From Lysobacterales bacterium (GTDB taxonomy: Bacteria; Pseudomonadota; Gammaproteobacteria; Xanthomonadales; SZUA-38), in assembly GCA_028285525.1 (NCBI GenBank), contig JANQOZ010000050.1, forward strand, positions 26,637 through 90,636: DNA of 64,000 bases, in the 5' to 3' direction. A program made the position numbers and the translations under genes. Numbering within the stretch: position 1 is the first letter of the stretch; every line of letters begins with the position of its first letter. This document shows positions 58,316-64,000 of this stretch, in pieces. The notes beneath the pieces were generated by a model. It was not told the DNA's origin, did not search any database, and saw nothing but the letters and a program-made list of their open reading frames with translations.

Positions 58316-60564
58316 TTAGAAAAGACGTCCCCGAGTCGGATGAAAAAGGTACCGTCACCTTCCTCGCCGAAGCCGACGCCCACGTAGAGTGGCCCGAGCG
58401 GGGACCGGTAGCCGAAGTACAGGCTGCCGTGCAGTAGCGCTGAGTCGAAGCTGATGTCCGAGCGGTCGTTCCAGACGTTGCCAAGCTCCACCGTCCCTCC
58501 GAGGTAGGCTGGAAACAGGCCGCCGCTGTTCAGCGAATAACGATAACCGGCAATCCCCAAGGCGAGGTGCTGGCCGGATAGCTCGTTAAACTCAAGCCCC
58601 GACAGGTTGCCAAAGCCGCCGGCGCGAAACTCGCCGTAGATGGGCGCGTTGCTGTCGATGGTGGTGTTGAAGGTGCCGCCCAGCAGGAGATGGTGGCGAT
58701 CGCGCACCAGCCAGTTGTAGAAATAGGTGGAGGTGAGCTGGCGAAAATTGGTGTCCGCGCCAAGGGTGCCGGACTCGCCGAGCAGCTCGATCTCTCCAAA
58801 GCCGCCGGTGTCGGGAAAAAACAGATCGTTCAGATGATCGTAGCGAAACCGGGCAAACCATTCACCCAGGTCGAACTCCACGTTGGGGATTCCAAGGTCG
58901 CCCACGCTGACTTCGCTTTCTCCGGTGCCGAGCCTCAGCCCCACGCTGAAGTCCGCTGAGTTGCCAAACTCTTTACCCGCGCTGAATTCCAGCTGAGCCT
59001 GATCGACGAGGATTTCAGCCTGCCGCTCGCCGTCCTCGAAGACGCGAAACTGGTCGCGCCGGATTTCCGCCCGTGCCGTCAGATACCAGGGCGCGCGCGC
59101 CTGGAAGGGTTTGTACAGCTCGGTGAACAGCGCCGGCTCCTCGCCGATCTGGACAACGGTCCGCCAGTCCCCACCGAGCTCGTCGATATCGGTCTTCAGC
59201 AGGCCGAACCGAAGATTGAACGCATTGTCGTTCGCGTCAGAAATAAAGGTGAGGCCGTATTCGATGAAATTTGGCGCGCGCGGGTCTGGCAGAACGTCGA
59301 GCACCACGCCGAGCTGACCGTTCTCCTCGGTGAGGCGGTAACGAACCTCGCGAAGAAATCCCAGCCCATAAATTTGCGCCAGCTCACGATCGAGCTCGTC
59401 AAAATCCAGTGGCTCTCCCGTGGTGATGCCCAGCCGACTGAGAATCATGTCGTCGGAGTACACCGACTGATTGTTCAGCCGAACCCACTGGATCACGCCA
59501 GCGGGATTGCGGCAGTCGAGCAGCGCCCGTCGATAGGTCCGATAGTCGGCCTCGCTGAGGCTGTAGGGAAGCAGGCGATCGGACTGCGCCAGGGCCGTGG
59601 CTTCACCGATTGGGATCGCGTCGCGGAATTTCTCGAAATCCACCGAGGTGAGCGTGTCTGACAGATCAGGGACCAGCAGCGTATCTTCCGCGCGCAGCAG
59701 CCGGGTCTGCGCGGCGGCGCCCTGCACCACGAGCAGGTTTGTCAGCTGTTCAACCATATCGAACAGGTTGCCCAGCTCGTCGCGCCCGAACAGCGGTGTC
59801 CCGACGTCGACAGCGATAATCACGTCAGCCCCCATGTCCCGCGCAATGCCCACCGGCAGGTTGTTCACGATCCCGCCGTCCACCAAAAGCTGGTTACCGA
59901 AGGGCACGGGGGAGAAGGCCCCGGGAATCGACATGCTCGCGCGCATGGCTGCGGCGAGGTCGCCGTCGCGCAGCACCACCTCCTGGCCCGTAATGATGTC
60001 GGCCGCCACCGCGCGAAAGGGGATGGGGAGCCGGTCGAAGTCCTCCTGCTGAGTCTGTCCCAGCGTGATCCGCTTGAGCAGCAGATTCACCTTTTGGCCG
60101 GCGAGCACCCCGCCAGGCAGGACGAGCTTACCCTCCCGATAGCCAAGCTTCGGTCCGAACAGGTCCAGGTCGTCATCCCGTTTGCGGCGAAAGCGCCGCT
60201 CGATGCGGCTCGGCTGGTCGATGAACAGGTCGTTCCAGTTGAGCTCGTCCATCTGCTGCTCGATCTGGGCACTGGTCATGCCGGTGGCATAAAGCCCGCC
60301 GATGACCGACCCCATGGAGGTTCCGGTAATAAAATCGATCGGGATCCGCATGGCTTCAAGCTGCTTGAGGACACCAATGTGGGCCGCGCCGCGGGCGCCG
60401 CCGCCCCCGAGCACCAGCCCGATTCGTGGCCGCTCATCCTGGGTCAAGCGGCAGGCGCCGACGGGCGGCTCGAGCGTGTCGGCCTCGCTGGCGGCGCTGA
60501 GCCACGGCAGCAGAGTGGCGAGCAACAGGGCGCTAATTCGGGAAAAAATACTCACATTCTTCAC
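58312..60564 (-). CDS. Patatin-like phospholipase fused to POTRA and outer-membrane barrel (type Vd)
   Basis: A 750-residue protein with a signal peptide (SRISALLLATLLPWLSA). The patatin domain has the oxyanion motif GGGGARGAAHIG, the nucleophile GTSMGSV (Ser83) and the Asp229 in LLVDGGIVNN. From about 380 one POTRA-like domain (LFRE-type turns; DELDRELAQIYGLGFLREVRYRLTEENG, cut) leads to a 16-strand barrel with repeated aromatic strands, ending GDGTFFIRLGDVFSN. This is the PlpD type Vd autotransporter plan: the lipase crosses the outer membrane through its own barrel. The C-terminus is Asn rather than Phe/Trp. Confidence 0.9.
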   Translation of the reverse strand: MKNVSIFSRISALLLATLLPWLSAASEADTLEPPVGACRLTQDERPRIGLVLGGGGARGAAHIGVLKQLEAMRIPIDFITGTSMGSVIGGLYATGMTSAQIEQQMDELNWNDLFIDQPSRIERRFRRKRDDDLDLFGPKLGYREGKLVLPGGVLAGQKVNLLLKRITLGQTQQEDFDRLPIPFRAVAADIITGQEVVLRDGDLAAAMRASMSIPGAFSPVPFGNQLLVDGGIVNNLPVGIARDMGADVIIAVDVGTPLFGRDELGNLFDMVEQLTNLLVVQGAAAQTRLLRAEDTLLVPDLSDTLTSVDFEKFRDAIPIGEATALAQSDRLLPYSLSEADYRTYRRALLDCRNPAGVIQWVRLNNQSVYSDDMILSRLGITTGEPLDFDELDRELAQIYGLGFLREVRYRLTEENGQLGVVLDVLPDPRAPNFIEYGLTFISDANDNAFNLRFGLLKTDIDELGGDWRTVVQIGEEPALFTELYKPFQARAPWYLTARAEIRRDQFRVFEDGERQAEILVDQAQLEFSAGKEFGNSADFSVGLRLGTGESEVSVGDLGIPNVEFDLGEWFARFRYDHLNDLFFPDTGGFGEIELLGESGTLGADTNFRQLTSTYFYNWLVRDRHHLLLGGTFNTTIDSNAPIYGEFRAGGFGNLSGLEFNELSGQHLALGIAGYRYSLNSGGLFPAYLGGTVELGNVWNDRSDISFDSALLHGSLYFGYRSPLGPLYVGVGFGEEGDGTFFIRLGDVFSN

Positions 60565-60670
60565 TCGCTGGCAGATTCAGGGGGCATGTTAGCGGGGCAA
60601 ATCCAGGCGAACGAGCCTAAATATGAACACAGGCTGTAACCTCAGCTTCGCTGGTCCGTATGATGGTGTG

Positions 60671-61174
60671 ATGAAACGACGTTTCCGCCGCCTGGTGAAA
60701 GAACACCAGGGTCAGCTCTTTTCGCTGGCTTACCATTTGCTGGGCAATTCGGCTGAAGCCGAAGACGTGGCGCAGGACGTGCTCGTCAAGCTTTGGCAGC
60801 ACCTGGCTGGGCTCGAAGCCGAGCGGGTAAAACCCTGGCTGCTGCGGGTCACCCGCAACGCGTGCCTGGACCTGCTGCGCCGGCGCCGCTACAGCCAGGC
60901 TTACGTTGCCGAAACCGTCGGTGGTGAGCCCCTGGCTGTCACCGAGACACCGCTGGATCGACTTTCAAGCTCCGATCTCGGGCAGCGGCTGGCCCAGGCA
61001 ATCCGCGAGCTGGACGAGCCGTTCCGGTCGCTGGTGGTATTGCGCGACGTCGAAGAACTGAACTATCAGGAAATTGGTCAAACGCTGGACCTGAGCGACA
61101 GCCAGGTCAAGGTTTACCTGCACCGGGCGCGCCGCAAGCTGCGCAAGCGCCTTGGGAGTGAATTGGATGACTGA
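60671..61174 (+). CDS. ECF RNA polymerase sigma factor
   Basis: A 167-residue sigma factor with region 2 (GQLFSLAYHLLGNSAEAEDVAQDVLVKLWQHL) and region 4 (IRELDEPFRSLVVLRDVEELNYQEIGQTL, then SQVKVYLHRARRKLRKRL). ATG 60671 is chosen over a longer frame to 60623. Its stop overlaps the anti-sigma gene by 8 nt. It belongs with the RpoE-like ECF class; the target promoter is unknown. Confidence 0.92.
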   Translation: MKRRFRRLVKEHQGQLFSLAYHLLGNSAEAEDVAQDVLVKLWQHLAGLEAERVKPWLLRVTRNACLDLLRRRRYSQAYVAETVGGEPLAVTETPLDRLSSSDLGQRLAQAIRELDEPFRSLVVLRDVEELNYQEIGQTLDLSDSQVKVYLHRARRKLRKRLGSELDD

Positions 61175-61700
61175 CAAACAACTGCCGACGTGGTTTGACG
61201 AACGGATTGAAGCCTGGCTCGACGACGAGCTGAGCGGCAGCGAGGCGGCGCTGTTCGAGGCCCGGCTGGCCACCGATCCGCTGCTCGAGCGTGAGATTGA
61301 ACGCGCGACGCGGCTCGGCGCCCAGCTCCAGGACCTGCCGGGTCTTCAGGCGCCCAGCTCGCTGAGCCGGAACGTCATGGAGATCACCGGTAACTCCTTT
61401 GCGCTGCCCAAGCTCGCGTTCCCTGCCTGGGGCTGGTCGCTCGGCGGTGCCTGCGCTGCGGCGCTGGCACTGATGGTCACGCTGGGCCCCGCGGTTCTTC
61501 CCGGGGGTGAGCCGGAGCTTCAGCCGACGGCACAGGAGCTGGCGAAGGCCCGAGCGGATCTGGCGCTGGCGCTGGGCTATGTCGATCAGGCTGGCAACAT
61601 GGCGGCCCGTCAGCTGGGCGGCCAGGCGGGGGCGCTGACGGTGCGGGGTCTGCTGGAGCCGGCCCGGCGACTGAACAGTGACGGTGCCGACACGATATGA
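61167..61700 (+). CDS. Membrane-anchored anti-sigma factor-like protein
   Basis: A 177-residue protein overlapping the sigma gene by 8 nt and the next gene by 4. The N-terminal helices (DERIEAWLDDELSGSEAALFEARLATDPLLEREIERAT) resemble RseA/ChrR-type sigma-binding domains but have no zinc motif. A span lies near residues 92-112 (WSLGGACAAALALMVTLGPAVL), then a periplasmic helical part. Context supports an anti-sigma role; it is not proven. Confidence 0.82.
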   Translation: MTDKQLPTWFDERIEAWLDDELSGSEAALFEARLATDPLLEREIERATRLGAQLQDLPGLQAPSSLSRNVMEITGNSFALPKLAFPAWGWSLGGACAAALALMVTLGPAVLPGGEPELQPTAQELAKARADLALALGYVDQAGNMAARQLGGQAGALTVRGLLEPARRLNSDGADTI

Positions 61701-62227
61701 GGCGACTGGCCACACTACTGCTGACGGCCCTGCTGCTCACGCCGCTGGCCGCGGTTGCCCAGGGCTTGACCGACCATCCGGGGTTTGTCGACTTCGGTGA
61801 CCTCGACGGGATCGCCGACGTTGAGCCCACGGTCGAGGTTTCGCTCGGGCCTGCGCTGCTCGGGTTCCTGCGCAAAACGGTTGCCAACGAGGACCCCGAA
61901 CTCTCCAGCACGCTGGGCAAGCTGCGCGGCATAGAGCTCCGGGTCTTCGAGCTGCGCGCCGACCAGCTCGACAACGCCCGCGATCAGGCGCTGTCGATTT
62001 CCAAACGTCTGAAGTCGGCAGACTGGGAGCCGGCGCTCCGCGTTCGCGGCGGCGATGGGACGGTCCACATGTTTATGAAAACCCGCGACGAGATCGTCGA
62101 GGGTATGGTAGTGATGATCGTCGAATCAGGTGGGGACGCGGTGTTTCTGAACATTGTCGGCGAAATCGACCCCGAGCAACTCGGCAGCGTGGCGAGTCGC
62201 TTCGGGGTTGACCTGGACGACCTGTAA
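61697..62227 (+). CDS. Exported DUF4252 protein
   Basis: A 176-residue secreted protein with signal peptide (RRLATLLLTALLLTPLAAVAQG). The mature part matches DUF4252: GFVDFGDLDGIADVEPTVEVSLG, KLRGIELRVFELR, WEPALRVRGGDGTVHMFMKTRDEIVEGMVVMIVESGGDAVFLNIVG (cut). It is the third gene of the sigma/anti-sigma operon by a 4-nt overlap and is probably part of the same response. Molecular function is unknown. Confidence 0.86.
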   Translation: MRRLATLLLTALLLTPLAAVAQGLTDHPGFVDFGDLDGIADVEPTVEVSLGPALLGFLRKTVANEDPELSSTLGKLRGIELRVFELRADQLDNARDQALSISKRLKSADWEPALRVRGGDGTVHMFMKTRDEIVEGMVVMIVESGGDAVFLNIVGEIDPEQLGSVASRFGVDLDDL

Positions 62228-62231
62228 CCCT

Positions 62232-62423
62232 TTACTCCGGCTCGCTGGCTCGTCGCGCTGGCCGACCGGGCTGCCGGCTGCGGTCCGAAACCTCTGGACG
62301 AGGCGATTCACAGAGAGACCAGCGAAAGCACGGGTGGTCCACCTGATAGGGGACAAGCTGCCAGTGATTCGGCAGGTTCGGGCTTTCAATCAGGTCGTCC
62401 GTAACGGGTACAAACTGCAGCAT
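62232..62423 (-). CDS. Small protein with strong ribosome site
   Basis: A 63-residue ORF whose ATG at 62423 is preceded by AAGGAGG with 8-nt spacing, the best Shine-Dalgarno sequence in this part. The product starts MLQFVPVTDDLIESP and contains LVPYQVDHPCF; the C-terminal part is Arg/Pro rich. No span or signal. A short family of similar small gammaproteobacterial proteins may exist (recall, not checked). It is convergent with the DUF4252 gene and divergent from hemL. Confidence 0.62.
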   Translation of the reverse strand: MLQFVPVTDDLIESPNLPNHWQLVPYQVDHPCFRWSLCESPRPEVSDRSRQPGRPARRASEPE

Positions 62424-62552
62424 CAGCGAATCCTCCTTGATGAATGAGCCTCCGTTTTACCGGGACGCGATGGCCACGTCGTAACGTCGTTCTGACATTT
62501 TTCTGGCAACAGATATCGCTGCAGCTCCGGGTTCTGCTAATCTCGCCGCTGG

Positions 62553-62572
62553 GCGCGCGCTGTGGCGCGCGC
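62553..62572. other. GC-rich hairpin in the hemL leader region
   Basis: GCGCGCGC (62553-62560) and its complement (62565-62572) flank a 4-nt loop, 32 nt before the hemL ATG. There is no T-run. It may affect the hemL leader or be a simple GC repeat. The 181-nt gap 62424-62604 shows no convincing promoter otherwise. Confidence 0.4.
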
Positions 62573-62604
62573 AGTCTCCAGAATTCCGAATACTGAGGTA
62601 GCTA

Positions 62605-63897
62605 ATGCAATCCAGCGTCGACCTTTTCGCTGCGGCCTGTGAACGGATCCCCGGCGGCGTCAATTCGCCCGTGAGGGCCTTTAAGGGTGTGGGCGGAGAC
62701 CCAATTTTTATGCGCCGCGCCGAGGGCTGCCGGCTTTACGACGAGGACGGTAAGGAATACATCGATTACGTGGGTTCCTGGGGTCCGATGCTGGCAGGTC
62801 ACAACCATCCGAAGGTGCGTGAGGCGGTGGTGGACGCGGCGCAGCAGGGTCTGAGCTTCGGGACCCCGTGCGCCCGTGAGGTCGTGATGGCCGAGCTTCT
62901 GTGCCAGCGGGTGCCTGGGCTGGAACTGGTCCGCATGGTGAACTCGGGCACCGAAGCGTGCATGAGCGCGCTGCGTCTGGCCCGCGGGTTCACGGGTCGG
63001 GATCGGCTGATCAAGTTTGAGGGTTGCTATCACGGCCACGCGGACTCGTTTCTGGTGAAGGCCGGCAGCGGCGCGCTGACCCTCGGGCAACCCAATTCCC
63101 CCGGCGTGCCCGCCAGCCTCGCCGATCTGACGCTGACGCTGAACTACAACGACATCGATCAGGTACGCGAGGTGATGGCGGAAGTCGGTGACCAGGTCGC
63201 CTGCATCATCGTTGAGCCCGTGGCGGGAAACATGAACTGTATTCCGCCGCAGCCCGGCTTTCTTGAGGGCCTGAAGGAAGTCTGCGAGAAGCACGGCGCG
63301 GTTCTGATCTTCGATGAGGTGATGACCGGCTTTCGGGTGGCCAAAGGCGGCTGCCAGGAGAGGTTCGGCGTGACCGCCGATCTTTGTACCTTCGGCAAGG
63401 TGATCGGCGGCGGTATGCCCGTCGGGGCTTTTGGGGGCCGTCGGGACATCATGGAGCACATTGCGCCGACCGGACCGGTCTACCAGGCCGGCACCCTGTC
63501 CGGGAACCCGGTAGCCATGGCGGCCGGCATCGCCAACCTGGAGGTGCTGGCGGAACCGGCGTTTTACGAGCGGCTTGAAGACAAGATCAACTATCTCACC
63601 AAGGGCCTTAATGAGGCCGCCGCCGCTGCGGGTATCCCGTTCATGACCCAGCAGGTGGGCTCCATGTTCGGCATGTTCTTCACCGACCAGCCTGCGGTGA
63701 CCACATTCGCTGACGTGGAGCGCTGCGACGGCGAACGGTTCAAGCGTTTTTTCCATCTCATGCTGGAGCAGGGGGTTTACCTGGCGCCGTCGGCTTTCGA
63801 AGCCGGATTCCTGTCGCAGGCCCACGATCATGCCGCGCTCGATCAGACTATCAAGGCGGCGGCCAGCGCGTTTTCGACGCTCGCTGACGAGGCCTGA
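62605..63897 (+). CDS. hemL: Glutamate-1-semialdehyde 2,1-aminomutase
   Basis: A 430-residue PLP enzyme that makes 5-aminolevulinate for haem and other tetrapyrroles. It begins [33 protein letters not shown], cut, with [33 protein letters not shown] and the PLP lysine Lys265 in [15 protein letters not shown], the same position as in E. coli. TGAGGTAG lies ahead of ATG 62605. It is preceded by an intergenic gap, so it is its own unit. Confidence 0.98.
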   Translation: MQSSVDLFAAACERIPGGVNSPVRAFKGVGGDPIFMRRAEGCRLYDEDGKEYIDYVGSWGPMLAGHNHPKVREAVVDAAQQGLSFGTPCAREVVMAELLCQRVPGLELVRMVNSGTEACMSALRLARGFTGRDRLIKFEGCYHGHADSFLVKAGSGALTLGQPNSPGVPASLADLTLTLNYNDIDQVREVMAEVGDQVACIIVEPVAGNMNCIPPQPGFLEGLKEVCEKHGAVLIFDEVMTGFRVAKGGCQERFGVTADLCTFGKVIGGGMPVGAFGGRRDIMEHIAPTGPVYQAGTLSGNPVAMAAGIANLEVLAEPAFYERLEDKINYLTKGLNEAAAAAGIPFMTQQVGSMFGMFFTDQPAVTTFADVERCDGERFKRFFHLMLEQGVYLAPSAFEAGFLSQAHDHAALDQTIKAAASAFSTLADEA

Positions 63898-63975
63898 TTG
63901 ACGAGCGTCCTGACACGGTAATTCGTTGAGTTTCAGCGCGCGTCCACAAGGCCCTGGGGCAAGGCGCGAGCCGCC

Positions 63976-63996
63976 GGCCAGGGTGGTTCCCTGGCC
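63976..63996 (+). other. Hairpin near the right edge, after hemL
   Basis: GGCCAGGG (63976-63983) and CCCTGGCC (63989-63996) flank a 5-nt loop, about 80 nt after the hemL stop. The window ends 4 nt later, so a T-run cannot be seen. It may be the hemL terminator; the remaining bases 63898-63975 show nothing else. Confidence 0.45.
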
Positions 63997-64000
63997 AAGG

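Noticed and set aside
62492..62518. CTGACA with a downstream AT-rich hexamer as hemL promoter
   Set aside because: The spacing is 14-15 bp and the -10 match is poor.

Overview
The window is 64 kb of GC-rich chromosomal DNA from a Gram-negative bacterium. UbiE/UbiJ/UbiB, an HslU, a PlpD-type patatin, a PepN with E. coli-like residue numbering and many Sec-exported lipoproteins and secreted hydrolases point to a free-living gammaproteobacterium. Several exported proteins end in a short [IVL][FYL]x[DNS]GFE tail, and a secreted protease carries W-Y-T-rich C-terminal modules; I associate both with the Xanthomonadales/Wenzhouxiangella side of the class (inference). No tRNA, rRNA, CRISPR, insertion sequence, phage or plasmid functions were seen; genes are dense and mostly intact.

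Layout. 1-4.5 kb: the 3' end of hslU, glutaryl-CoA dehydrogenase, and a three-gene set of secretin-N1-like lipoprotein, ECF sigma factor and single-span membrane protein. 4.5-10.1 kb: MltF-like lytic transglycosylase, small exported proteins, a frameshifted potassium channel and a cardiolipin-synthase-like lipoprotein. 10.2-14.2 kb: trehalose operon otsB-GH15-otsA. 14.2-20.3 kb: an exported Rossmann protein, a YhiN/BaiN flavoprotein, a cold-shock gene with a long 5' UTR, then DUF971-ubiE-ubiJ-ubiB for ubiquinone. 20.3-24.0 kb: a CMD/AhpD-like enzyme, and a sulfotransferase-like plus class IV aminotransferase pair. 24.0-28.1 kb: two large secreted proteins with the GFE tail, separated by a mini-ORF that also ends in the tail. 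28.1-42.8 kb: free methionine sulfoxide reductase, a SixA-like phosphatase, a large secreted S1 protease, two divergent serine-beta-lactamase relatives (one lacking catalytic residues), a nuclease-fold protein, a threonine dehydratase-like enzyme, pepN and a GNAT enzyme. 42.8-52.3 kb (minus strand): a branched-chain amino-acid operon ilvM-leuA-ilvE-leuC-leuD-leuB-ilvA, with a lectin-like exported protein after it. 52.3-64 kb: a DUF4389 protein, a compositionally extreme lipoprotein, an M23 peptidase, Rep-like helicase, type Vd patatin, a sigma/anti-sigma/DUF4252 operon and hemL.

The most informative regulatory structure is upstream of ilvM. A 48-codon leader ORF (52270-52124, minus) has a Leu-Leu-Val-Leu-Ala-Leu-Leu-Ile-Ile run. 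It is followed by a strong intrinsic terminator (52100-52070), and the end of the leader ORF contains a near copy of the terminator 3' arm. That is the geometry of classical ribosome-mediated attenuation and predicts that the whole ilv/leu operon is controlled by charged Leu/Ile/Val tRNA supply. Genes in this operon are tightly packed, with mostly 4-26 nt overlaps, which fits one long transcript.

Starts were chosen by Shine-Dalgarno sequences, stop/start overlaps and family alignment from memory; no database searches were run, so family names are by recognition of motifs.
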